IMG/VR virus record: IMGVR_UViG_3300017917_000567
Location: 1 to 30,218 of that record
Reading direction: 5' to 3' (one strand)
DNA from: a virus
Length of the DNA: 30,218 nt
Positions 23,115 through 30,218 of this stretch are shown here, one piece after another. Every line of letters begins with the position of its first letter. Position 1 is the first letter of the stretch. The position numbers and the translations under genes are program-made. Under the pieces are notes generated by a model. It saw only the letters and a list, made by a program, of their open reading frames with translations. It did no database searches and was not told the origin of the DNA.

Positions 23115-23927
23115 ATGGCTAATCCATCTACTAGAGAAACACTTAAACAATACGCTCTTAGAGCATTAGGTAAACCAGTAATAGAAATTAACGTTGATGA
23201 TGACCAGCTAGAAGATAGACTGGACGAAGCGTTACAATTTTATGCTCAATACCATTATGACGGTATTCGTAGAACGTATTTAAAATATCAAGTTACAGAA
23301 GCTGATAAAGCTAGATTACAAGCATCTTTACCAAATACAGAAACAGCAACAAAAAATTCTGTAAGTTCTACTTGGTATGAAGCAAACAATTTTTTAGTAG
23401 TACCGGAAACTGTAATCGCTGTTACAAATATATTTCCATTTTCAGATAAATCTAGTATGAATATGTTTGACGTAAGATATCAATTACGTTTAAATGACCT
23501 TTACGATTTTGCTTCAACATCAATTATTAACTATGATATGGTGTTAAGACATTTAGATTTTTTAGATCAAATTTTAGTAGGTATGAAACCTATTAGATTT
23601 CAACAACACGATAATAGATTATATATTGATATGGATTGGGTTAATGATTTACAAGTTGGAGAATTTTTAGTTATTGACTGTTATCGTAAATTAGATCCAA
23701 CTACATACACAGACGTATTCAATGATCAATGGTTAAAAAGATATGTTACGTCATTATTTAAAAAACAATGGGGTGCCAATTTAAGTAAGTTTGATGGAGT
23801 TACAATGATTGGTGGCGTTAAGTTGAATGGAGAAAAAATTTATACTGATGCTCAAACAGATATTGAAAAATTAGAAAAAGAAATAAGAGATAGTTTTGAA
23901 ATAGCACCAGCATTTTTAGTAGGTTAA
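23115..23927 (+). CDS. 13: neck protein gp13
   Basis: A 270-residue homologue of T4 gp13 (309 in T4), a head-completion/neck protein that joins the portal vertex to the tail with gp14. The N-terminus, RETLKQYALRALGKPVIEIN and VDDDQLEDRLDEALQFYAQYH, is the conserved opening of this family in marine myoviruses. The pattern ends with IRDSFEIAPAFLVG. It has its own candidate late promoter and is followed 4 bases later by gene 14. Gene order confirms it. Confidence 0.85.
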   Translation: MANPSTRETLKQYALRALGKPVIEINVDDDQLEDRLDEALQFYAQYHYDGIRRTYLKYQVTEADKARLQASLPNTETATKNSVSSTWYEANNFLVVPETVIAVTNIFPFSDKSSMNMFDVRYQLRLNDLYDFASTSIINYDMVLRHLDFLDQILVGMKPIRFQQHDNRLYIDMDWVNDLQVGEFLVIDCYRKLDPTTYTDVFNDQWLKRYVTSLFKKQWGANLSKFDGVTMIGGVKLNGEKIYTDAQTDIEKLEKEIRDSFEIAPAFLVG

Positions 23928-23931
23928 AACT

Positions 23932-24726
23932 ATGCCTGTAAATCATTATTTTCAAGGTGGCCACGGTATTGGCAATCAAGCCGAAAAAACACTTTATGAA
24001 GATTTAATTATAGAAAGTTTAAAGATATACGGTCACGACATTTATTATTTACCTAGAACATTAATTAATAGAGATTTAATATTAGGTGAAGATACATCTA
24101 GTAAATTTGATGATAGTTATTTAATTGAAATGTATTTTGAAACTACTGAAGGTTTTGCAGGTCAAAGAGAATTAATTAATAAATTTGGATTAGAGATTAG
24201 AGAAGATACAACTTTTGTTATATCAAAAAGAAGTTGGAGAACACAAGTAGGTAATCCTGCTACAACAATAGTAAATGATAGACCTAACGAAGGTGATGTA
24301 TTATATTTTCCATTAATGAATAGTTTTTTTGAAATTCAATTTGTTGAAGACCAGGAACCATTATTTCAATTAGGTAGTTTACCTGTTTATAAATTAAGAG
24401 TAACACGTTGGGAATATAGTTCTGAACAATTAAATACTGGTATTTCTGAAATAGATTCTGCTGAAACAAAATATTCATTAGATACTTTACAGTATAAATT
24501 TACATTAGAAGATGGATTGGGTTCTTTAATATTAGAAGAAAATGAAGCTACAGGACAACCAAATTTCTTTTTAGCAGAAGATTATGTTATGTCAAATATT
24601 CAAACACAATCTCCATATGCTGATAATTTAGATTTAGATAGTGCAGCTGGATTTGATACGTTATCTAATAATGATGATATATTAGATTTTACAGAAAGAA
24701 ACCCGTTTGGGGAGGTTGATTTATAA
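23932..24726 (+). CDS. 14: neck protein gp14
   Basis: A 264-residue homologue of T4 gp14 (256). The N-terminal part, ESLKIYGHDIYYLPRTLINRD and DSYLIEMYFETTEGFAGQRELI (shown as two adjoining pieces), is conserved across T4-like phages. The C-terminal tail is acidic (DNLDLDSAAGFDTLSNNDDIL). It completes the neck so the tail can attach. The stop TAA shares its last base with the ATG of gene 15. Confidence 0.85.
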   Translation: MPVNHYFQGGHGIGNQAEKTLYEDLIIESLKIYGHDIYYLPRTLINRDLILGEDTSSKFDDSYLIEMYFETTEGFAGQRELINKFGLEIREDTTFVISKRSWRTQVGNPATTIVNDRPNEGDVLYFPLMNSFFEIQFVEDQEPLFQLGSLPVYKLRVTRWEYSSEQLNTGISEIDSAETKYSLDTLQYKFTLEDGLGSLILEENEATGQPNFFLAEDYVMSNIQTQSPYADNLDLDSAAGFDTLSNNDDILDFTERNPFGEVDL

Positions 24727-25532
24727 TGTTTGGAAATTTTTTTTATAATGAAGGATTGAGAAAGATGACAGTTGCGTTTGGTCAATTGTTTAATAATATA
24801 ATTATTCAATCTACAAATAGTACTGGAGGAGTTACAAAAAGAATTAAAGTTCCTTTAGCATATGCTCCTAAAGAAAAATTTTTAGTAAGACTAGAACAAA
24901 AACCAGATTTAGATGAAAGACAATTTGCTGTAACTTTACCTAGAATGGGTTTTGAAATTTCTGGTATTAGTTATGATGCTAGTAGAAAGTTAACAAGAGT
25001 TCATAAGTATAAACAAGTTAAATCTAATACTTCAGGTGATACACATAATTTTAATTATGTACCTGTACCATATAATATAACTTATAATTTATATTCGTTT
25101 ACTGCAACTGCAGAAAATGGTTTACAGATTATAGAGCAAATACTTCCTTTCTTTCAACCTGATTATACAATTACATTAAATGTTTTACCTGAAATGAATA
25201 TTAAAAGAGATATTCCAATTGTTTTAAATACTGTTTCTTATGAAGATAGTTACTCGGGAGATTTTACTACACGTAGAGCTGTTATATATACTTTGAACTT
25301 TACTGCAAAAACTTATTTGTATGGACCTATGTCAAATCAAGGTGTTATTAAAACAGTACAATCTGATTTATATGGAAGTACAAATGTTAATACAGCTAAG
25401 AGAGAAGAAAGGATTGTTGTAGTGCCTGATCCAACAACTGCTGATGCAAATGATGATTTTGGTTTTACAACAACAATTACTTTTTATGATGACAGTAAAA
25501 AATATAATCCAACAACTGGTAATGATGTATAG
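24726..25532 (+). CDS. 15: tail completion and sheath stabiliser gp15
   Basis: A 268-residue homologue of T4 gp15 (272), the hexameric tail terminator that caps the sheath and tube and docks to the neck. The start 'MFGNFFYNEGLRKMTVAFGQLFNNI' (split here as MFGNFFYNEGLRKMTV and AFGQLFNNI) fits the usual N-terminus, so the ATG at 24726 is preferred to the later one at 24765. The conserved core includes PRMGFEISGISYDASRKL and YNITYNLYSFTA. It lies between gp14 and gp16 as in T4. Confidence 0.85.
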   Translation: MFGNFFYNEGLRKMTVAFGQLFNNIIIQSTNSTGGVTKRIKVPLAYAPKEKFLVRLEQKPDLDERQFAVTLPRMGFEISGISYDASRKLTRVHKYKQVKSNTSGDTHNFNYVPVPYNITYNLYSFTATAENGLQIIEQILPFFQPDYTITLNVLPEMNIKRDIPIVLNTVSYEDSYSGDFTTRRAVIYTLNFTAKTYLYGPMSNQGVIKTVQSDLYGSTNVNTAKREERIVVVPDPTTADANDDFGFTTTITFYDDSKKYNPTTGNDV

Positions 25533-25534
25533 TT

Positions 25535-26011
25535 ATGACAAAATTAGAAGATAACGTAAATGAAATATTAGGTATACACCCTAAAGAAAAACCTACATTA
25601 GAATCTGTTATTAAGGTTTCTAATCCACCTGTTGCTAGAATTGAAGATCCTAGTAAACCAGATGTAGATAAAGATTACAAATATAGTAGAGATAATTATT
25701 ATAACCTTATTGAAAAGGGTCAAGAGGCTATTGAAGGTATATTAGAAATTGCTAAAGAAGGTCAACACCCACGTGCATACGAAGTGGCTGGACAATTGAT
25801 TGCAAACGTAGCTCAAACAGTAGATAAGTTACAAGACCTACAAAAAAAATTAAAAGATTTAAAAGATTTACCTAAAACAGCAAATCATAATATTAAGAAT
25901 GCTTTATTTGTAGGCTCTACTGCAGAGTTACAAAAAATGTTAAAAAGAGAAAATGAAAATACTCAAAGCGAAAAAAAATTATCTGAACAAACAGATATTT
26001 TTAATAAGTGA
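25535..26011 (+). CDS. 16: terminase small subunit gp16
   Basis: A 158-residue homologue of T4 gp16 (164), which forms an oligomeric ring that regulates gp17 during DNA packaging. Long central helices with charged heptads (YNLIEKGQEAIEGILEIAKE; LQDLQKKLKDLKDL) are the hallmark coiled-coil region, and the C-terminal segment is polar. It starts 2 bases after gene 15 and overlaps the ParB-like gene by 59 bases. Gene order supports it. Confidence 0.85.
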   Translation: MTKLEDNVNEILGIHPKEKPTLESVIKVSNPPVARIEDPSKPDVDKDYKYSRDNYYNLIEKGQEAIEGILEIAKEGQHPRAYEVAGQLIANVAQTVDKLQDLQKKLKDLKDLPKTANHNIKNALFVGSTAELQKMLKRENENTQSEKKLSEQTDIFNK

Positions 26012-26237
26012 TTTAAATTATACAGATAGAATGACTCCTTTAAAAGAGTTATTAAATGGTGAAGATATGATAGAACCTATACAAATAATTAAACATCAAA
26101 AACAAAAAGAACGTATTGGTGCTAATGGTGTTAATTATATAGAAAAAGAATTTAGTGTATGGAAAGGTAATCAACGATTACAAGCCGCAGTACAATTAGG
26201 TTATACACATATAGAAGGAATTATAATTAATGAGTGA
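25953..26237 (+). CDS. ParB/sulfiredoxin-fold protein inserted between 16 and 17
   Basis: A 94-residue protein with the ParB-N/Srx-type layout: 'FLISDLNYTDRMTPLKELL', then 'IEPIQIIK', then 'VWKGNQRLQAAVQLGYTHIE' and a closing strand GIIIN. The 'G-N-x-R-L-x-A' box corresponds to the nucleotide-binding helix start of the fold ('DGxxRxxA'). The upstream ATG at 25953 is chosen because it keeps the ISDLNYTDR strand; a start at 26031 would lose it. It overlaps gene 16 by 59 bases and gene 17 by 8. Its role is unknown, and regulation or DNA handling at packaging is a natural guess. Confidence 0.7.
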   Translation: MKILKAKKNYLNKQIFLISDLNYTDRMTPLKELLNGEDMIEPIQIIKHQKQKERIGANGVNYIEKEFSVWKGNQRLQAAVQLGYTHIEGIIINE

Positions 26238-27873
26238 AAAGACTTCAGTATATTTAGGTAATCCAAACCTAAAAAAGGTTAACGTACCTGTAGAGTTTAC
26301 ACAAGAACAGATACAAGAATTTGATAGATGTTCTAAAGATCCTTTATACTTTATTCAAAATTATGTAAAAATTGTTTCTTTAGATCACGGTTTGATACCA
26401 TTTAAAATGTATGATTTTCAAAAAGAAATGATTGGTACTATGCACAGTAATAGATTTACAATATGTAAATTACCTAGACAGTCAGGTAAATCAACCACAA
26501 TAGTCTCTTATTTATTACATTATGCAATTTTTAATCCAAATTGTAATATTGCTATACTTGCAAACAAATCATCTACTGCAAGAGATATATTAGGTAGTTT
26601 ACAATTAGCCTATGAGAATATACCTAAGTTTTTACAACAAGGTGTATTGAACTGGAACAAAGGTAATATAGAATTAGAAAACGGTAGTAAAATTGTGGCC
26701 GCTGCAACATCTTCAAGTGCAATTCGAGGAGGTTCTTATAACATCATATTCTTAGACGAGTTTGCTTTCGTACCAGTCACTATTGCCGAACAGTTTTTTA
26801 GTTCAGTGTTTCCTACAATATCTTCTGGTAAAAGTACAAAGATGATTATTGTTTCTACACCTCACGGTATGAATATGTACTATAAGTTATGGACAGATGC
26901 TGTTAATAAACAAAACGATTATATTCCTATAGATGTACATTGGTCAGAAGTCCCTGGTAGAGATGAGAAATGGAAAGAAAATACAATACGTAATACAAGT
27001 AAAGAGCAATTTCAACAAGAGTTTGAGTGCGAATTTTTAGGTTCTATTGATACTCTTATTTCATCTACTAAAATAAAATCCACACCTTATATGAAACCTA
27101 TTCAGTCAAGTGGAGGATTAGATATATATGAGAGACCAGATAAAGATAAGATATATGTTTGTACAGTTGACGTATCAAGAGGTCTTGCAAAAGATTATTC
27201 AGCATTTATTATATTTGATGTTACCAAAATGCCATATAGAGTTGTGGCCAAATATCGTAACAATGAAGTTAAACCATTAGTATTTCCAAATATAATTGAA
27301 CAGGCTTGTAAAGGATATAACAAGGCACACATACTAGTAGAAGTAAACGATTTAGGTGGACAGATATCAGACGCATTACAATTTGATTTAGAATATGAAA
27401 ATTTATTAATGACAACACAAAGAGGAAGAGCTGGTCAAGTATTAGGAACAGCATTTAGTGGTAGAGGTAGTCAGTTAGGTATTCGTATGACTAAACAAAT
27501 TAAAAAAATAGGTTGTTCTAATTTAAAAACAATTGTTGAATCCGATAAAATTATAATTAATGATTTTAATATTATAGAAGAAATGTCTACCTTTTCCAGA
27601 CGACATAATTCTTGGATGGCTGAAGAAGGTTGTAATGATGACTTAATGACGTGTCTTATTATATTTGGATGGTTATCTAATCAACCATATTTTAAAGAAT
27701 TAAGTAATTCTGACGTTCGTTCTAAACTATATGAAGATCAGGCCAATATAATAGAACAAGATATGGCACCTTTTGGCTTTATAGATGATGGTATTATAAG
27801 AGAAAATGAAGAACCTTTTAAAGATGAATATGGAGAAACTTGGCACCCGGTAATAAGGAGGGGTGAAAATTAG
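26230..27873 (+). CDS. 17: terminase large subunit gp17
   Basis: A 547-residue packaging ATPase and nuclease (610 in T4). The ATPase domain has Walker A at P82-RQSGKS-T89 (with K87) and Walker B IIFLDE at 172-177, with D176 and catalytic E177. The 'STPHGMNMYYKLW' coupling motif follows. The RNase H-like nuclease domain has acidic residues D314 (TVDVSRG), E371 (LVEVND) and D471 (CNDDLMT), which line up with the T4 triad D401, E458 and D542. It drives headful packaging at the portal and cuts concatemers. The start overlaps the ParB-like gene. The call is firm. Confidence 0.95.
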   Translation: MSEKTSVYLGNPNLKKVNVPVEFTQEQIQEFDRCSKDPLYFIQNYVKIVSLDHGLIPFKMYDFQKEMIGTMHSNRFTICKLPRQSGKSTTIVSYLLHYAIFNPNCNIAILANKSSTARDILGSLQLAYENIPKFLQQGVLNWNKGNIELENGSKIVAAATSSSAIRGGSYNIIFLDEFAFVPVTIAEQFFSSVFPTISSGKSTKMIIVSTPHGMNMYYKLWTDAVNKQNDYIPIDVHWSEVPGRDEKWKENTIRNTSKEQFQQEFECEFLGSIDTLISSTKIKSTPYMKPIQSSGGLDIYERPDKDKIYVCTVDVSRGLAKDYSAFIIFDVTKMPYRVVAKYRNNEVKPLVFPNIIEQACKGYNKAHILVEVNDLGGQISDALQFDLEYENLLMTTQRGRAGQVLGTAFSGRGSQLGIRMTKQIKKIGCSNLKTIVESDKIIINDFNIIEEMSTFSRRHNSWMAEEGCNDDLMTCLIIFGWLSNQPYFKELSNSDVRSKLYEDQANIIEQDMAPFGFIDDGIIRENEEPFKDEYGETWHPVIRRGEN

Positions 27874-27879
27874 TACAAA

Positions 27880-27906
27880 ATATACATTTTATAAATAGAT
27901 GTATAT
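27880..27906 (+). repeat. inverted repeat flanking the gp18 late promoter
   Basis: ATATACAT (27880-27887) and ATGTATAT (27899-27906) are perfect 8-base inverted arms around an 11-base spacer that contains the whole TATAAATA box. There is no T run after it, so a terminator is unlikely. Confidence 0.6.
27890..27897 (+). promoter_or_regulatory. candidate T4-type late promoter for gene 18
   Basis: An exact TATAAATAG-type box in the 118-base gap between genes 17 and 18, the longest gap in the window. It would give a leader of about 90 bases for the highly expressed sheath gene. Confidence 0.75.
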
Positions 27907-27923
27907 GAAATTTTGACTATGGG

Positions 27924-27938
27924 CGTATGAATAATACG
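27924..27938 (+). promoter_or_regulatory. small hairpin in the gp18 leader
   Basis: CGTAT and ATACG can pair across a five-base loop, inside the expected mRNA leader. The stem is short, so it may be incidental. It could help mRNA stability or translation of the sheath gene. A good Shine-Dalgarno (AAGGAGAAAA) follows, about 10 bases before the ATG at 27992. Confidence 0.3.
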
Positions 27939-27991
27939 ACAGTTGGACTATATGAAACAATTAGCTAATTTATAAAAAGGAGAAAACCGAA

Positions 27992-29923
27992 ATGGCATTT
28001 CAAGTATCACCAGGAATTCTCGTACAAGAAAAAGACTTAACTAGAATTATACCAGCAGTATCAACATCAGTTGGTGCATTTGCAGGCGATTTTAGAAAAG
28101 GTCCATTGGACGAAATCGTAACGATTTCTAGCGAACAAGAGTTAGTAGATACGTTTGGCAAACCAGACTCAAATAACTTTGAGGACTTTTTTAGTGCTGC
28201 CAATTTCTTACAATACTCAAACGCATTGAGAGTAGTACGAGCACAAAATACAAGTATATCAAATGCAACTGCTTCAGGCAGTACTTTTGTTATAAAAAAT
28301 GACACAGATTATTCAAATAATTATGCCGCTGGTCAAGGAACAGTAGGCGAGTGGGCTGCAAGATCTGCTGGAGCATGGGGTAACAGTGTATCTGTTTCTA
28401 TATGTCCATCAGCTACAGCATATGAACAAAATGGAGTAACAACTTTAGCATCAGCAGGTAGTGTTGGTGACACACAAGTAACTGTAACATCAGGAACAAA
28501 TATCGCCGTAGGTGATATTATTTCTTTTTCAAATACTGCATCTACAAACGATTATGAAGATGGTAATGAATATAGAGTTACAGTAAAAGCAACAAATACT
28601 TTAACTATTGTAAGACACCCGTCAGGAACTGGTGGATTACAAAGAGCTATATCTATTTTATCAAACGTTAGACGTAGATGGAAGTATTACGATAAAGTTG
28701 CTGGCGCACCAGGAACATCACCGTATGTTTCTGAAAGAGGTGGTTCCGGAGATGAAATTCACATTATAGTAGAAGATACTACGGGTGCAATTTCTGGAAC
28801 TGCAGGTAACCTATTAGAAGTTTACGAAAAAGTATCTAAAGCTTCTGATGCCAAAACACCGTCAGGTGACAGTAATTATTATCCAACAGTAATATTTAAT
28901 AAATCAAAAAATATTTACTGGATGGATCACAACGCAAGTGGTGCCAACTGGGGTAATACTGCAAGTGGAACAACATTTACAGCTGTGACTGTACCTTCTA
29001 CAGTTACATTGTCAAATGGTTCAAATGGTTCTACAACATTAACAACTGCTCAAAGAAAAACAGCATATGAAAAATTCTTAGATTCTGAAACAACAGATAT
29101 AGGATTAATTATTGCTGGTTCTGCTGGTACAGATGGCGTTCACATAGATAATATAATAACAATTGCTGAAAATAGAAGAGATGCAGTTGCTTTTGTATCT
29201 CCTAGAAGATCAGATGTTGTTAACGTGGCAAATGCAAACAAACAAGCAAATAACGTAATTTCTTTTTATAGTGGAATACGTTCTTCTTCTTATGTTGTAT
29301 TTGACAGTGGTTACAAATATCAGTATGACAGATACAATGACGTGTACAGATTTGTACCGTTAAACGGAGACATTGCTGGTTTATCAGCAAGAACTGATTT
29401 AGTTGCTGACAGTTGGTATTCACCAGCTGGCTTTAATAGAGGTACTATTAGAGGTGCAGTTAAATTAGCTTTCAATCCAAATAAAACACAAAGAGACGAC
29501 CTATACAGAAGTCGAGTTAACGCTGTAGTTACTTTCCCTGGACAAGGTACAGTTCTTTTTGGTGATAAGACTGGATTAAGTGCTCCATCTGCTTTTGATA
29601 GAATCAATGTTAGAAGATTGTTTATCGTTTTAGAAAAAGCAATCTCTACTGCTTCTAAATTCCAATTGTTTGAATTTAATGACGAGTTTACTAGAGCAAA
29701 CTTTAGAAATATCGTTGAGCCATTCTTACGAGAGGTACAAGGTAGACGTGGTATCACAGACTTTTTAGTAGTGTGTGATGAAACAAATAATACAGGCGAA
29801 GTAATTGATAGAAATGAATTTGTAGCAGAAATATTTGTTAAACCTGCTAGAAGCATTAACTTCATTACTTTACAATTTGTAGCAACTAGAACTGGCGTTT
29901 CTTTCGAAGAAGTAGCTGGGTAA
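27992..29923 (+). CDS. 18: tail sheath protein gp18
   Basis: A 643-residue contractile sheath subunit (659 in T4). The N-terminus, VSPGILVQEKDLTRIIPAVS, and SVGAFAGDFRKGPLDEIVTI are the conserved start that arranges the sheath ring. The conserved C-terminal domain reads RRLFIVLEKAISTASKFQLF, FNDEFTRANFRNIVEPFLRE and RGITDFLVVCDETNNT, and is the core of sheath-sheath handshake contacts. The middle (about residues 100-370) is the variable outer part. It is followed 22 bases later by gene 19. Expected to be one of the most abundant late proteins. Confidence 0.95.
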   Translation: MAFQVSPGILVQEKDLTRIIPAVSTSVGAFAGDFRKGPLDEIVTISSEQELVDTFGKPDSNNFEDFFSAANFLQYSNALRVVRAQNTSISNATASGSTFVIKNDTDYSNNYAAGQGTVGEWAARSAGAWGNSVSVSICPSATAYEQNGVTTLASAGSVGDTQVTVTSGTNIAVGDIISFSNTASTNDYEDGNEYRVTVKATNTLTIVRHPSGTGGLQRAISILSNVRRRWKYYDKVAGAPGTSPYVSERGGSGDEIHIIVEDTTGAISGTAGNLLEVYEKVSKASDAKTPSGDSNYYPTVIFNKSKNIYWMDHNASGANWGNTASGTTFTAVTVPSTVTLSNGSNGSTTLTTAQRKTAYEKFLDSETTDIGLIIAGSAGTDGVHIDNIITIAENRRDAVAFVSPRRSDVVNVANANKQANNVISFYSGIRSSSYVVFDSGYKYQYDRYNDVYRFVPLNGDIAGLSARTDLVADSWYSPAGFNRGTIRGAVKLAFNPNKTQRDDLYRSRVNAVVTFPGQGTVLFGDKTGLSAPSAFDRINVRRLFIVLEKAISTASKFQLFEFNDEFTRANFRNIVEPFLREVQGRRGITDFLVVCDETNNTGEVIDRNEFVAEIFVKPARSINFITLQFVATRTGVSFEEVAG

Positions 29924-29945
29924 TTTTAGAATAGGAGAATAAAAA

Positions 29946-30218
29946 ATGGCAAACATTAATGACTTCAAAGCTAAACTTGCTGGCGGAGGCGCTCGTGCCA
30001 ATCAGTTTAAGGTAGTAATGCCTTTTCCTGGTTACGCTCAAGTTGGTGGAGAAATAGAAGATCTAGCTTTCTTATGTAGAGCAACATCTATACCTGCAAT
30101 GACACTTGGTGAGGTTGACGTTAAGTTTAGAGGTCGATCAATCAAAATAGCTGGAGATAGAACATTTGCAGATTGGACTGTTACAGTTTATAACGATTCA
30201 AACTTCAAACTAAGAAAT
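29946..30218 (+). CDS. 19: tail tube protein gp19 (5' part, cut by window edge)
   Basis: The first 91 codons of T4-type gp19 (163 in T4). It reads MANINDFKAKLAGGGARANQ, FKVVMPFPGYAQVGG, FLCRATSIPAMTLGEVDVKF and RSIKIAGDRTFADWTVTVYN, which is the standard tube-protein N-terminus. A Shine-Dalgarno (AGGAGA) lies about 8 bases before the ATG. It forms the inner tube inside the gp18 sheath. The C-terminus lies beyond the window. Confidence 0.92.
   Translation, partial: MANINDFKAKLAGGGARANQFKVVMPFPGYAQVGGEIEDLAFLCRATSIPAMTLGEVDVKFRGRSIKIAGDRTFADWTVTVYNDSNFKLRN

Noticed and set aside
27880-27906. A rho-independent terminator after gene 17
   Set aside because: The inverted repeat is all A/T apart from one pair, lacks a following T run, and encloses the late promoter.
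28000-28305. A 101-codon minus-strand frame opposite the start of gene 18
   Set aside because: It is an antisense shadow of the conserved sheath N-terminus, with no RBS or promoter on that strand.
29220-29865. Minus-strand frames up to 181 codons opposite gene 18
   Set aside because: They mirror the well-conserved sheath coding sequence and have no recognisable domain; a shadow of the sheath gene's codon pattern is the simpler explanation.
1-30218. tRNA genes, CRISPR arrays, insertion sequences or an integrase
   Set aside because: I looked for cloverleaf-type arms with a CCA-like end, regularly spaced identical repeats, transposase motifs and att-like repeats in the short gaps and found none; most of the window is coding on one strand.

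Overview
The window is one continuous, fully plus-strand stretch of a T4-like (Straboviridae-like) myovirus genome. The strongest evidence is the classical late gene order 13-14-15-16-17-18-19 (neck, tail completion, terminase, sheath, tube) from 23115 to the right edge, together with TATAAATA late-promoter boxes in front of several late genes. The DNA is very AT-rich, genes overlap or abut, and the tail-fibre and accessory gene types resemble those of open-ocean T4-like phages. This fits a marine phage of a low-GC, streamlined host; a SAR11/Pelagibacter-type alphaproteobacterium is my best guess, but the host is inferred and not shown by the sequence.

Layout. (1) 1-4715: a tightly overlapping cassette of modifying enzymes: the 3' end of an unknown gene, a 2-oxoglutarate/Fe(II) oxygenase, a glycosyltransferase-like protein, a GT8-like DxD glycosyltransferase, a twitch-type radical SAM protein and a GNAT-like protein. 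(2) 4726-9050: small structural or fibre-associated genes, one larger fibre with exact 68-residue repeats, and a 46-residue single-pass membrane protein at 7733-7873. (3) 9067-20771: an array of four large adhesin-like genes that share a W/Y-rich carbohydrate-binding-like N-terminal module. The first continues into a predicted beta-helix; the other three end in RCC1-type beta-propeller repeats. The last RCC1 gene is split by a -1 frameshift at a T run near 19812. (4) 20798-23088: a three-gene accessory cassette of heme oxygenase, ferredoxin-dependent bilin reductase (PcyA/PcyX-like) and outer-membrane porin. (5) 23115-30218: gp13, gp14, gp15, gp16, a ParB/sulfiredoxin-fold protein wedged between the terminase genes, gp17, gp18 and the start of gp19.

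How it fits together. Regions 2, 3 and 5 make virion parts: the packaging motor, neck, contractile tail and a large set of receptor-binding fibres. Region 1 may modify sugars, peptides or virion/host surface components. Region 4 could turn heme into biliverdin, Fe2+ and CO, then reduce biliverdin to a phycobilin, and place a new porin in the host outer membrane. It is the most unusual part of the window. TATAAATA boxes precede 4726, 5316, 8631, 12783, 23115 and 27992, so late transcription by a gp55/gp33/gp45-type system is expected. No such box lies just before the heme oxygenase. No tRNA, CRISPR array, insertion sequence or integrase was seen. No intergenic gap exceeds about 120 bases.
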